Below are positions 12,481 to 25,900 of a DNA stretch of 64,000 nucleotides, in pieces. The stretch comes from Deuterostichococcus epilithicus (taxonomy: Eukaryota; Chlorophyta; Trebouxiophyceae; Prasiolales; Stichococcaceae): contig JAVTLE010000004.1 in the NCBI GenBank assembly GCA_033439295.1, positions 186,012 through 250,011 of the forward strand, in the 5' to 3' direction. Numbering within the stretch: position 1 is the stretch's first letter; each line of letters starts with the position of its first letter. The position numbers and the translations under genes are program-made. Under the pieces are notes generated by a model, which saw nothing but the letters and a program-made list of their open reading frames with translations, did no database searches and had not been told where the DNA came from.

Positions 12481-15400
12481 TCAGTTCCGCTGCCTCTTGC
12501 CGGCGCCATCGCCGCCTCCGTCACCCGAGCGCTTGCGTCCGCCGGCCCGGCCGCCGCCCCGGCCCCGCCCGGCCGCCAGAGCGCCCACCGCCGCCGCCGC
12601 GGCCCCTGCCGCGCCGCCGCCGCGGCCGCGGCCGCCGCCGCGCCCTCCGCCGGAGCCCTCCCGTGCGTCCTTTGCCCTCATTGCCTCTACCGCCTGCAGC
12701 GCAGAGGGTGGGGCAGGTCAGCCGGGACCTGCGCGTCACCATCTGGCAGCAGGCAGTGGACGCCAGCAGGGGGTCGACAGTGCCGCCAGTATTTTCCGTA
12801 TTAGTTTGCGTAGTGATTCCTGCACACCCATCCCAGATTCATAGGGGTAAACTCGCAGCTCCTGATACAGATCGCTGGCCACGGAAGGGTCGCCATCGGC
12901 AGCCGGCACCGACGCCGCCGATGCACAATGCATATGCGTACGCCCACTTGTTTGCAGGGTCGGAATTCGATCCCAGATACAGATATTTTTGGGGCCTGTG
13001 TTCAGGCCGGAGGCATCACAGCACGTCAAGGAAGCTCACCTTGTCGAGCAGCTCCTGCTCCGCATCGCCAGTGACCATCGCAATCTTGGCAGGCACCTTA
13101 TCGTCGCCGATGTGCAAAACGCCATCAGCGTCGCCCCGAGCCAAACCCTTGGCAGCGGCCTCCTCGTTCTCGAAGCGCACGACGCCCTCCGTCGCACCCT
13201 GTCAGCGGGAGGGAAAGCGGCAGGCGTGAGCGCGGCTATGCTGCATGTCGTTGGACGATGTCCCTCGTCGAGAGAGGTCATCGGACAGTGGTGGGAATTC
13301 CGGTGCCAAACTGCTCAGGCTGGCGCATGCAAAACACATGCATGCCAGGACAGCAGCAATGCAGCGCACTGAGGGTGTGCAAGGGCGGCCAGAGGAGCTA
13401 ACAGGGCAAGCACACTCACCGTTTTGAAGTCGACGTGTCGGATGCCCGCGTCCCGACCGCCGAAAGCCTCCCGCAGCGCCGGGAAGCCCAGGCCCTCGCG
13501 CCCCTCGTCCAGCTTGACGCTGATGATGCAGTTGCGCGGGATGTCGTAGGTCTTGCCGGGCGCCGACGCTGTCGGCTCCGTGGCCGCTGCTGCTGGTGCC
13601 GCTGCTGATGGTGTCGCCGCCGCGGCAGCCGCTTCCGCCGCCGCTGGCGTCGCAGCCGCTGCGCTGCCGCCGCCAGCCGCTGCTGGCGCGTCCGCCGTTG
13701 TGGCATCTGCGGGCTCTGCCGGTGTGGCCGCAGCCGCCCCCTCCGCTGCGACCGCAGCGTCTGCAACAGGCCACGAAGCGTGGCCTCGGCAGCTAGTCAT
13801 GATGCTGCAGCCACATCTGTCCATTGCTTCTCCGATGGTGAGCACATCGCATGCCTGCGCTGCCATCCCTGATCAGCATGTGCAGGCACTAGCGATGAGG
13901 GAGGGCGCACAGCCCATGAATAGCGCATCTGACAAATTCCAGTGTGCACAGGCTTTCACGTGGCAGGCCCAGGTGGACAGCAACTTTTGAGCCTGTCGAT
14001 ACCTGGTTGCGCGGCCGTGTCTGCGGCGGCGGTGGCGGCGGCGTTGTCCGGGTTGTGCGGCGACTGCGGCTTTGCATGCCGCTCCTCCTTCTTCTTCTCT
14101 ATGTATGCCGTCTTGGGCTGCATCTGAATGACCGCCCCCGCATGCTCGATGCGCATGCCCATGACCTGCGGCAGCGAGGGAACACGGGTCGTAAGGCAGC
14201 CCAGCAGACGCGGAGGAGCCCCTGAGCTTGCGGGACCGCTGCGCATGTGTGTCGGATGCAAGGGGCGGCTGGAGGCCGGGTGCAAGAGATATAAGACACG
14301 CAGCCTACAACCCTGCACTGGCCCCTCGATGCGCATCTGCAGAGTCTCACTGCAGAGTTCCCAGGCAAGCTGAGCGCCTCTGAAACTTCAGCGTCCACAC
14401 CTTCTCGGCGTCCTCCTTGCTGCCGAACTCCACAAAGACGCTGCCGCGGAAGTCCTTGCTGTTCAAGAAGCGCCGCATGCGCAGGCTGTTGACGGGCGCG
14501 GCCGCCTCGAAGACCGACATGAGGCCGTCGAGCGTGGAGTCGTGCGGGAAGGGCGCCGCAAACAGCGACCGGCCGTCGATCTGGGCCGCAGCCTCCGCCG
14601 CGTCAAGCGCCTGCACGAGAAACGTGGATGTGCGTCAATCGCAGCGGTCCCAGGATCGACATCTGTTGGGCAGAACGCGAGCTTGAATTTGAGTTGTCGC
14701 GCCGAAAGCCGTGCCCAAGAGTTTGTGGCAGTGCCGGTCCGGTCGATGGAGTGCACGCAAGACCGCAGCAGCACGCCCGCGGCAGTGTGCAGCACTGGAG
14801 CAGCTCCCTCCAGCCAGGAGCGGCACACACCTGCCAATCTCTAAGCCCCGCCCACCTGGGTGCGCTTGACGCTGGTGCCGTCCTCGCTGACGGTGATCGC
14901 CTCTGACGCGGCGAGTCCCTCCGCCACGCCCTTCAGCACGTGCTCCGGCACCTGTGCCCGTTCAGTCGCATTGTTGTCGCAAAGAAGGCTTCGTCGTACA
15001 GCCGAGTTCAACGACACTGTGTCACAGCCTGCCGCGGCGGTTGGCGCGCCTCCGCCGCTGCGGCGTGCCTGGCCGCCGCGGTGTGCATTGCCAGTGGCTT
15101 TGAGTTGCTGCGCTCGGCTCCTGAGGCGTATCTGCATATGCATTCGACTTGTTCCCTTCATGCTGTTCGCTGTTCTTCAGCAAAGTGCATGTCGATCGCT
15201 GGGTAGGACAGAAAGGGTAAGTGCCGCGACGCAGCTCCCCACTGCGATGGAATCAGCGATCGCGCCGTGCACGGGAGACTGCGAGGCAGCCTGCGACCGT
15301 GGCGGTGCTGTGCGGCGTTGACGCTGGGACATACGCCATGACGATTCGGCGCCCCTTTTGCGTCAGGTGAGTGCAGGTGGCTAGACCCACAGCCACCCCA

Positions 15401-16058
15401 CCGTGTGCAGGATTGTGTGCAGCACTTTCCTCTGGGTCTCTGCACATGTGACACCTGTGACAGTACCAACCAGAGAAGACGCACGCCTGATGCTGTTGAA
15501 TGCCGCTGCAGCCGCGCACTGCTGTCACCACCAGCTCAACAGTCGCAGCGTCCGCACCACAGGTCGGTTCCCGGCCCGTGACAGCGATGCAAACACTCTA
15601 GGCACGTCAGGAGCTTCGTTGCTCTGCTAGGCTTTAGGATTTGAGCGAGTGAGGCTTGCCTTGTCAGCGACCACTTTGCCATCGCCAAGCCCCAGCAGCG
15701 CGCGCATGCGGCTGAAGGTGCAGATGAGCGCCAGCGACACGAAGCCGTCGGGCGCCTCCTCCACGGCGGACAGCAGGAAGGCATCGCGCGGCAGGTTGCT
15801 GTCCGAGAAGTAGAACTCGACCTGCGAATGCAGCAGGAGGCGGCGCCGCCGTCAGCTCAGGAAGACCATTGCAGCATATGACGCAAATGCGCGTATACAT
15901 GGCCCAGCCTTAGGGTAATGCAGTCTTTTGTGCGACGGCAGATAGGCTGGGCCAAAACAGATAGAGCATCAGCAGCTTTTGCAGGTATGGTGATGGGCTT
16001 CCGAAAGCCGTGCCTGCTTGCGGGCTTTGGCCTTCACGTCGTCGCTGAGCTCCGGCAT
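12481..16058 (-). CDS. La-type RNA-binding protein (LARP3 class)
   Basis: Binds 3' oligo-U ends of RNA polymerase III transcripts in the nucleus and protects or chaperones them. Exons in transcript order: 16058-16014, 15821-15660, 14951-14856, 14610-14401, 14165-14003, 13760-13420, 13198-13040, 12693-12481; 1389 nt, 462 aa, all phases consistent. The La motif spans residues 16-101 (VEFYFSDSNLPRD near the start; ITVSEDGTSVKR at the end). RRM1 follows at 102-200 with RGSVFVEFGSKEDAEK. An Ala-rich linker leads to a second RRM (about 310-392; NCIISVKLDE, GVVRFENEEAA). The tail is GGRGGGRGRGGG-rich and ends in a basic GKRQRN, probably a nuclear signal. Length is close to plant La proteins. The first two introns use GC donors (CAG/GCACGG, AAG/GCAAGC); no GT donor in frame is available nearby. 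A LARP7-type assignment is possible but less likely. Confidence 0.93.
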
Positions 16059-16408
16059 GGCGATGTAAAGATGCTTGAAAGTGGGATGTAACGCCACCAA
16101 AGATCAGGCAAGCTCAGATCGCTGCGTATATCGGGGTGTTTGGCGGCCGAAGAGGTGCCAAGTGCCCAAGATGCAGTTGCAACACAGCGGGCAGGTCTGC
16201 GAGGCTGCGGATGTGTCTTTAAGGAACAAACAATCCGGAATAAACAACCGAACAGGGCTGCAAAGCAACTGCCGCCAGCACGGCACACGAGTTTCTGTTG
16301 ACCTAGTGTGCATCGCCGCCAACTAGGTGCTAATGTATCGGACCAGCGCACCCGGACCTCGCTGCTGCGGTCGCATTCCGTGTTTGTGACCTCCTGCAAG
16401 CAATTGAG
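16059..16408. promoter_or_regulatory. Bidirectional promoter region between La and FCF2
   Basis: Only 350 bp separate the two start codons, which face away from each other, so the region must contain both transcription starts unless one 5' leader overlaps the other. I see no clear TATA box. The location of the start sites is inference. Confidence 0.6.
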
Positions 16409-19400
16409 ATGGTCGTCGCCACGCCGGCAATGCGGCGGTCCACGCGGCTGCGGCGCACCCAGGCGGACCCAGCACAAGCCGCCGAGGCTGAGCCGTCGTC
16501 TCAGGCCACGGGTGGGTCCAAGCTTGCGCCTTTTGCTTTGGAAGTGACTCTGGACTTGCAATGACCGCCCTGGACCCGCGGCAAAGCCTTACGGTATACG
16601 TCGCAGGCTGCGGTGCGCCGCGGCGCCGGCGCTCAGGCCATTTCTCTACTGTACGGATCATGCAACCTCCTTGCCTACCGCGCAGAGGACACCAGCCAGG
16701 CGCCCGGTGGCCTGACCACGCGCCGCGGCGCTACGCGGCCCCAATCTGGCAACAGCGGCCTGTCACAGGAGCCTGCGGCATCTGCAACTCCGGCGACGAC
16801 GCGGCGATCGCGCCGCCGTCCGCAGCAGCAGGACGCGCAGAGCCCGCTGCGCGATGCAGGTGGGGTTTTTGGGCTGAAACCTCAAGTGCAGCCCAGGTGT
16901 GGTAGTCACTGCGCCATTGATCTACGTTCCGATTTGCCAGGCTGAGATGAAGGGTGATGCACAGCTGGTGCAGGCAGCAGGCTGTTGGTGCCACGTTCAT
17001 CTGCTGTTGGTGCTCTGCGCAAAGGCCTCAACGGTGGTTCTTCAGCGTCACTTATGCAACCAATGCAGGTGCTGACGCAGCTGGCAATGCAGCCCAGACG
17101 TCAGAACCTGCAACGCCTGCATCAGCGGACGCCAACACGTCAGACATCATGGCAGCGGCGGCGCAGCCAGCACAACCAGCAGAGCCAGCATCTGTGGAGC
17201 CAGCCGAGCACGATGCGGACCAGCCGGTGACGCCCGCAGCCGCCGCTGCGCACACCAGCGGCGGTGATGAGCAGTCTGACGGTGCCGCCAGAGGCTCAGA
17301 GGATGCTGGTGGTGGCGAAGGCGCCGGCGCCGCCGGTGCGCCTCAGACGGTCGACGAAATTTCGTCGGACGACGAAGACGATGAGGCTGCCGCTGAGGCG
17401 CAGCTGGGAGGTGACCTGCTGCAGCAGCTTGCGGCGGGCATGGCGGCAGCGCTGGGGCCGCCGCGGCAGCCCGCGGCGACGGCAGCGCATCTGCGGGCTT
17501 CTGATGAGGTCGGTGACGAGACTGACATGTCAGATGGCAGCAGCAGCGAGGAAGAGGTGGGCGGATCTGACATGGAGGAAGACGCGGCGGTATCAGGCGG
17601 CAGGCGCGGCGCCGGGGCTGCCGGCCCGCTGCCGGCCCACGCTCGGCTCACCGCTGCAGGTCCGACACCCTTGCTACTTCCCTGCACAGTGCAGGAATCA
17701 CTTGCTCGACATGACCTTCAGCATATCGGGCTGGCCAGCTGCCGTCTGGACGAGACTGGGAGTGCAGCGCCCAGGCAGGCATCGGCAGCAGCGGGCCACA
17801 CCGTCTGACGGTGCACACAGACCGTGCTCAAGGACTCCCGCTGCTGGGCGCGCTGCAGAGAAGACGGCGCTGCGGTGGGTGCCGCAGTCGCAGCTGCCGC
17901 CGCCGGCGGAGGGTGATGAGGCGACGGACGCCTTGGCGGCGGCGGCGCGTCGCAGCCTGCATGCCCAGGCCAAACAGGTGAGAGCAGCCCCTGCACGGGC
18001 CGGTTGCCAGGGCTGCCAGAGTGGTCCGTTACGTTTTGAACTGCGACGGCGCTGATGGCGGTATGTGCTGCAGGACCCGGGGGGCGCTGCGATGTGCAGA
18101 GTCTTGTGGACTGACAGGAACTCGGTTCAAAGATGCTGTGCGCCGATGTCTGTCACTACGCCTTCCGCTCCTCGCATGCCGCGCAGCGCCTTTTGACACC
18201 TTCCCGGCCGTGGCTCGCAGCTGCTGACGTGGCGGACCCGGCGCTGCGCCGTGCGCTTCTTCCATGCCTTGGGTTGTTGCTGCCTCTCCTGCCCATGTCC
18301 ATGTTCCTTTCACATTCGTTCGCGTCTCGGGCGCGCAGCTCCTGGCGCCGCCGCGAGACGAGCGGCGGGCTGCGCGCGAGGCGCGCAAGAACGCCCCCGA
18401 CACCGCAGGCGCCAACTGGTTCGACCTGCCTGCCACGCAGATCACGCCCCAGGTGACACACTCGCGCCGGCTTGCCTTGCTCCCAACCATGTTCCTCGAG
18501 ACTGGGCGTGGCACCTGTCACGAGTGAGCTGTGTGTGCTGGAGCACCGTTGGTCTTTCTTGGGAAGCAGGCGCCCAGCTGGATGTGTTGCTGATGGCATG
18601 TGGGGCGTGATTCGCCTGATCCTGTGCGCTGCTCTTCTCTCTTGGCTGAGCAACAGTGCCGACGACATTGCTGACACGTCCGTTTGCTGGCTCCTTTGTT
18701 GTTCTTAGATCCACAGGTGAGGGGGTCCAGCAGCTGCTCGCAGCGCTTTTGGCCCGAATCGCTCTTACCGGAACTCCTTCTGCATGCGTCCTTCTGTCTC
18801 TCCTCATTCCCTTCCCAAACATTGCTGATACAGGTGCAGCAGGTTCTTTGACTGCTGGCAATGCGGGGGGGCATTCGACCAGACGCGCCTCTCACCGCAA
18901 TAAGCATCAGCCTGCTGTGTGCTCATCGCTGTGGAACCGTCGTGCCGCAGGTGAAGCAGGACCTGCGGCTGCTGGCGCTGAGGGGCGCCTTCGACCCCAA
19001 GCGGTTTTACCGCAACCCGGACGCCACCAAGTTCCCAAAGTACTTCCAGATGGGCACGGTGGTGGAGGGCCCCACCGACTTCTACAGCGGTGTGCCTTTG
19101 GCGGTGGTGTTGTGAATGTTGCGGCCATCTGTAGGGAACATGCTGTTGTGGACGCATGAGGGATGTGTGCAATGGGCAACCAGAGGCAGGCATCTATCTG
19201 CCTCGATCGCTGCGCCACTGGTGTACCCGCACTTCGGAACATTAAGTGACGAGTTGTGCACTGCAGGCCGGATGACGCGGAAGGAGCGGAAGCAAACGCT
19301 TACGGAGGAATTGCTGGCAGATGCGCAGCTGCAGGCGGCGCACAAGCGGCGCTTCGGCAAGCTGCAGGCAGAGCGCAGCCGCTTTGCAGACAAGAAGAAG

Positions 19401-19463
19401 ATCGCCAAGCGGCGGACGTCCAACCCACGGCTCAAGGCGCGGCCGAAGAAACCAAAGCACTAG
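16409..19463 (+). CDS. Fcf2-family pre-rRNA processing protein (TdIF2/DNTTIP2 homologue)
   Basis: Component of the small-subunit processome needed for early 18S pre-rRNA cleavages in the nucleolus. Exons 16409-16511, 16686-16859, 17069-17659, 17859-17977, 18339-18452, 18951-19089 and 19267-19463 join without phase conflict to 1437 nt (478 aa). Residues 1-290 are low complexity, with acidic tracts such as DEISSDDEDDE and EEEVGGSDMEED, typical of nucleolar factors. The Fcf2 domain fills roughly 340-450: NWFDLPATQITP, DLRLLALRGAFDPKRFY, KFPKYFQMGTVVEGPTDFYS, then RMTRKERKQTLTEELLAD. The protein ends in a Lys/Arg-rich tail (LKARPKKPKH). Plant and fungal relatives are shorter at the N-terminus; the acidic extension resembles animal DNTTIP2. 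The ATG at 16409 opens an Arg-rich start that splices in frame to the acidic region. Confidence 0.94.
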
Positions 19464-19947
19464 GAGAAGTGTGCTTGCTGTGGTGGCGGCAACGGTTCGT
19501 AGAAACTGGTGCATGGTGTGCGCGACAGGTTTTGGTGACAAAAACTCGGGTGTTGAGCGCTCGCTCAGACGAGTGTCTACCGCTGCTGAGCTGTGGAAGC
19601 TTAAATAATCGATAAAGCAAACGTCGTGCAGAGCAAATCTGCGTCTCCACTCACCATTGGCCAGCAACAACGAACACGCTCACCAGTAGGAATGCAGATT
19701 TGCCAGCCGAGAAGACACTGTGCGACACAAAGTCTCCAGGTGTCTTCACAGCAGACCCACAGCTAGCATTTCTTTCGCAGCTTGTCAGCCACATTGCCAT
19801 TGTTGCAGTTCACCATCTTCCAGTGCCATGAGGATGGGCCATCATCACCCTTGCACCAGTGGAAGTTGAGGACTCGGGGCGAGATGCCAAGCGCGATGGC
19901 AGTGCTCTCGCCAGTGCAACGCTAGCAGCTGATACACGCTGACCAGT
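19464..19947. other. Intergenic region between FCF2 and COG1
   Basis: About 480 bp between two genes on the same strand. No coding frame with family features and no repeat were seen. It should contain the FCF2 3' untranslated region and the COG1 promoter. Confidence 0.5.
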
Positions 19948-22900
19948 ATGGTGCGCCAGCAGCCTATGAAGGCGCACCGCATGAGCGAGGCCGCTCGCAA
20001 GGCCGAGCTGCTGTTCGAGACGTCTACTGTGGCCGAGATCAGGGAGGCAAGCGTTTCGGAGCGATCCAGCCCTTGCTGCAATCATCTAATTTACCATGCC
20101 ACCATGGCTGCTACATCGATACTGCGATGGGAGTGCGCTGCTCTGCGGATCACGGTCACTGAGCATGTCGGATCCTGTCTGCCAGGCCCCTTGGGGATCT
20201 CTCACATTGAGCTGGCCTCTCGGGCAGGTGGAGACGAAGGCCAATGCGGAAATCGAGGACAAGAAGGTGGCGCTGCGCCAGCTGGTTGGTGACTCCTACA
20301 GGTGGGTGTCAATGCAGAGTCGGCGCATCTGTGCTTGACGGCTCGGCTGCGCCGCGCTGCAGCAGAATTTCTTGTGTCGGTCCGAGCAGCTGCTCGTCGT
20401 GAGCCCGCAGGGACCTCATCTCGAGCGCGGACACCATCCTGGCGATGGCCAACACCTGCACTGCCGTGGTGGACAACATCTCCGGCATCCAGGTGCGGCC
20501 TGCAGCCGGCCTGTTGACGGGGTGCGACCTGTACTCAATTGCCTGCGGTGTCAGACGGCGCCTGCTGACAGGCGTGCTGCTGCACGAGAGCAGCACGACA
20601 CTTGTACAGATGACCCAGATGACCCAGATGACGGTATTGCTGACGTGCATCTGCAGGAGCGGCTGGCGGGGCTTACGGCGCGCCTGGCGCCGACGGAGGG
20701 CGCCGTGCGGCCCACAGCGTCCGTGGGTGCCACGAAAAGAGAGCAGCTGCACGGTGCGGGACTGCTACCCTGTCTGGCGCTAGAATGGTCACAGCTCTGA
20801 TAAGATGGTTACCGCCAATGCACTGCTGGGGTGCGTCGCGCCCATGCCCACCCTTGCGACAGAGTCGCGTCCTTGTGATTGCCCGGACACCCTTTGCTCA
20901 AGTGACTGTCAACCATGCGACCCTGCAGCGATCGGCGGCCGCGTCAAGTACCTCGTCGACACGCCGGAGACGTTGTGGGGGTGCCTGGATGCGGGCGCCT
21001 TCCTGCAGGCTGCGCACCGCTTTCTGCGGGCGCAGGAGGTGCACTCTGTGCTGGGCGCGCCGGCTGCTGCTGGGCCCATGCGGCAATTCCCGCTCGTACG
21101 CACGCAGTGGCCGCTCGTTGCCAAGTTCAGGCGAGCGCCCTTTCTAGCACGAACGTGACGGGGCAGGCTGCAAACTCCGACGGGACCCCACCAGCTTGCC
21201 AAGTTGGGAGGCTCTCGCACATGGCACGCGGACGGCTGCGGCGGGCTGCCTGCACGTTCGGCTGGGTCGCTGCACCGCGCCTTGACTGAGCACTTTGGAG
21301 ACGCTCCTCGCATATGCTGCGCCCCTTGCCACAGGGGCTGGTGCACATCCCGCGTGGCCGCAGCATGACCGGGTTCGCCTCATGTCCAATCTGCAGGGCG
21401 CAGATCCTGGACAGGGCGCGACGGCAGCTGGGCAGCGCCGCCGGGCTGACGGCGAGGGCAGCTGCGGACGCGCTTGCTGCCGCGGCGTTCCTAGAGCAGC
21501 TGGATTCGCAGCAGGTAGAGAAGTTCGGAACCATGCCCTGAACCCTCGTTACATGACGTCAGCTGGCCCCTCCGCCTTACCGGCAGAACTTGCTGGTTGT
21601 GCCAACTGACAGCGACGCACATCTGCAGCTGGCGCAGCAGTTGCAGGTGACATGTTTGTCCGGTAAAGTGGGTGACTGCCATGCCAGCAGCAATCATGCT
21701 GGCAGTGACCGAGAATCCGCATAGCTGGCAATGTAGTATAGCAACAGCGCACATCGCGCGCACTAGCACAAGCTGCACAGATCCAGCACACTGTGCTGTC
21801 CTGTGCTGTAAAGTCAGCCATGTGTGCCGATGTGTGCAACCAAGGCCGGATGTGCTACCGCTGTGCTAGTGCCCACGGGCTATATGGACAAGGTTTAGGG
21901 TTTTACAGCAGCCTCTGCTGTCGAGGCGAGGTCATGCGAGAAGCGTCGCCTGCACGTTTGAGACAACATCCTGGCTTCAGGGGCAGTGCACGGGCGTGCA
22001 CCTGACCTTGCAGAACCCTGGAGCACCTGGAGCGCCAGGGTGTGGAATCTGTTTGGAATGCGTGGCTCTTACTGCACTTCAGCTTGCATCAACGCCCTGG
22101 CGGGAGTGCGCCGTGTGTTTCCTGCACGCCCTGAGCTGCAGCCACCAGGCCCAAACTCCTGTCTGCACAGGCGCATGTCAGGCGACTGTCACACTGCGCT
22201 TGTGCCACAGCTGATTCCCAGGGACCAGGGTTTTCGGTGCCACAGAGAGGCATGTGACATGTTTCCCTCTTGACATTTCGTCTCCATTTTGCAGGCGCTG
22301 GCCCTGTTTCTGGAGTCACGGCTAGCATACCTGCGGGAGCGACTGGTGACCGGCGGCGGCGGCGGTGACGGCGGCACCCCGCTGGCGGCGCTCATGACGG
22401 AGCTTGCGGCACTGGTGCAGAACACCGTCTGCCAGGTGCAAACCTTTTCCACAACGCGTTTGTCAAGGCCTGTGCGGGCGCCTTGCAGTGTGTAAACATA
22501 CCATCCACTTTCGCAAGGGTGGCACTGCCTCACCATTCCACACTGGATGCGAAGGCCTCTCACATTCACACCTCATCCAAGACCAGGGGGCAAGAACACA
22601 GCCGCGCCCGCCTTGCGGCTCCAAGCAAGAGCACTCGCCATCTGATCAGCAGGACGACTTTTGACCGTCCGAAGCATTCCTCTTGCACATGGCCCAGGTC
22701 GGCGAGCTGCTGCTGGAGCCGCCCGGCGGCTGCAGCGGCGCGTCGCCGCTGCTGCCGGCGCTGGCGGCGCCGGCGGAGGGCGCCGACGCTGCTGGCGAGC
22801 TGCTCTTCGGGCCGCTGGCGGGTCTGGAGGGCGAGCCCGCAGAGGCAGACGCATGGCAGGTGAGGCGGCACAGCAAGGCTTCGTCAATGCCCCTGCCGCC

Positions 22901-25900
22901 ATCTGCAGCATGACATCCAAGCGTGACATTTCGTCAGTGCTGGAGGGGCGCATATTATGTAGCCTGCGGCCAGCCTGGCTCTGCGCTAGCTCCAGATGCC
23001 AACCTGACACCTCCAAGGTGGCGACTGCAGCAATTGTTGGAAGGGCGCCTCGGTTTGGCTTTCTGGATCGTTATCTGAACCCGTCCCGGCACGTGATGGG
23101 CACCGCCCCCGCTCCTCACCCTCCCCTGACATCATGCAGGAGCTGACGACAGCAGCTGCAGGGCGGCTGGCGACGCTGCCGCCCGTCGCGGCGGCAGACG
23201 CCACGACGCGGTGGCTCGCCGATGCGGCGGCGGCAGTCGGGGGCGCAGTGCCAGCGCTGCTGGCGACGGCGACGGCCGCGGCCGACCTGGCAGCGGCGGA
23301 GGCGACGGTGAGGGCTGCCATTGCCGGCTGGGCGCCGGACGCCGCGCCGCAGGAGACTGTGGCGGCTTCAGAAGGTGCTTATCCGAGACCACAAAGATGT
23401 CGCGTTTTTAAAAACAACATGCCGGGGGTTTGCAATGGGCTCATGTTGGGATTTCACAACACTAGTACCACGCAAAAGCTTGTGGGCTGCCCAACTACAG
23501 AGCATATGCGTTGCAGCTGCACTGGCTGCGGTCATGTGAGGCAGAAGCAGGGCTGGCGCGGGCACCAGTGCGCATAGCGGTAAGCTTGCCAAGCCAAGGG
23601 TACGCACCACCCTGATTCCACGCCGATGCACACGGTGGCGCAGGTGCCACGTCAGCGACTGCACAGCCACCCCACGGCTGGGCCTTTGTCATTCACAGTG
23701 GGCACTAGCTCGGTGGCAGAGGGAGTGTCAAAACTCGCGGGGGATCCCTGGATCACCTGGGCCACACACTGATGTTTTTCATCGCGCAGGTGCCGAGGCA
23801 GCAGCCACACAGCCGCTCGAGTGGGGCAGTGTGTCGGAGTGGGTGCTGGGCCGGCGGCAGGACGTTTGGCAGGCGGTATTTGAGGCGGCGTTCCTGGAAC
23901 GCAGCAAAGCGCTCATCGCGGCCGCCTTTGCGGGGGTGAGCTCAACGTGTTGCTATTGTCCTCTCAGTGATCCAGGCTTCCAGGATGGGTGCATTGGGCG
24001 CCGCCGCCTTTGCCGAGGTGAGCCTTTTGGACGTGTCTCAGGAGGCGATGCTGCCACGGCCCGAGTGGGTCATGTGTAGGACGGTTCAGAGGCAAGTCTC
24101 ATCAAGGGCACCTGTAAGGTGTGTGTCCAAATAGACCTGCCAAGACAACGAGCTGGCGCTGCGGAGCTGGGCCAGCCATCGCGCAGGCCGCCACATGCGC
24201 ATTAGCACTGCAGAGCCAAGAAGTCACTGCTGATGCCCGAGTCAGCTTTGCGAGGCAGGCCAGTGCGCATGTAAGCCCTGGGGCACTTGCGACACCAGCC
24301 GCCCGCTGTGCAACGGGCTGCTGGTGGCGCTGAATTCTGTATCCACAGCACTTGGTTCGCCTTCAGCTCCTCTGGCATTGCAGCTAGTGATGGGCACACT
24401 GGCACATAGGCTCGCGGTCGAGCTGTACCCATCTGCAATCCCAATATGCAGCGACTTGTGCTGCTCCCATACCCACAGCTACCGGAGCTTCGGTTGCGCC
24501 AGGCCGACTAGACGACCTTTTGATGATCTGGCAGCAGCGCATATGGCTGACATAGCATCAGCAAGACGGCAGCCGCCCTAGTAAGCTCTTTCTGTACAGC
24601 TACCATCGTGCCGAATACCAAACGACTTGTCTTCCTGCACACTCAGGTCGCTGACAATCTCAATGCGCCGCTGGCAGCGGCGGCAGAGGCGGCGTCGCAG
24701 CTTCCGGCGGCACCGCCCGGGGCCTTCTGCTCGCAGTCGTGGGCTGCTGGCGGCGTCGGCGGTGGCGACGGCGGCAGTGGCGCACAGCCAGCGTCGAAAC
24801 GGGCGCGGTTGGACGATGGGGCGGAGGCGTCAGTTGCGCAGCCGGCGCACAAGCCGCCTGAAGGTGCCCTTTCACTGGATCTGCGCCGTGATGTCGAGAC
24901 CAACCCCATCTCTGCAGATACGGCAGCCTGCACAACGATCCGACCTTGAGTGCACGCGCCAACGCATGCGTGTGCAAGGCCATTGTCTTGGCGGCTGCAT
25001 CTTCCCGTGCGGCTGGTCGCTGTTGCTGCGACTCGCGACCCTCGGCGTGCCGCTGCGCCACAGACTGGCGGCCGCGGGTTGAGGACGCACGGGTGGTCTT
25101 TGACGCCGGCGTGCGCTCGGCTTTGGATGGCGCGCTGCTGCTGCTGCAGCCGCCCGCGGAAACCTCCACCGAGGCGAGATTGGCGACGGCGGTGCCGCTG
25201 CGGTACGGCAGCGGAGGCAGCGGCCGGGTGGCGTCATCGCCGCGGGCCGCAGAGCTGGAGCCATTTGTGCAGGAGCGGTGGGCCTTCCATTCCACCAAAG
25301 GCTTGGAAGTGTCACAGTCCAAGGCTGCTTCTGAGTCAGCTCTTCACAACATTCTGCCCACCCGGCAAACACTGCGGCGGCACGATGTGTTTCCGGCGCT
25401 GCAAGCCAACGCAGGTAGCAGCATCAGCAACATGTCTTGCAGCTGCTGGCAATGCACGGTGGGCGCTATGTGAAGCATTGCAGTGCACTGCAATGCTGCA
25501 AGTCGCATTCTGCCTTGTTGACTGCTGATTGGGGATCCGGGGAACAATCGCCCAACTTTTTTATGCAAGCTGAGTGATGCATCTGTTCTGGGCAGATCAC
25601 ATGTGACAGCCAGGCAGCAGGTCAACGATGCACCTTTGAGAAGGTGCTGTGAGTTGCAACAGCTGCGCTGTGGCGGGGCACGACGCAAGCGCCATGCTGG
25701 CGGCGCGGCTGCGCGCGCTGCTTCCTGCTTCCGGCACCGGCGGCGCCACTGCGGCGGAGGCTGGGCCGGCGGGCGCCGCCGCCGCGGAGGGGGCTCTGCT
25801 CGTCGCACGGGTGGCGGCAGCGTTGGGGTCAGACACTCCCGCGCTGCAGGTGCGCGCCGTTCTGCTCTCCCCCCTCACGCAGGGCATGCGTCCAGAGCTG

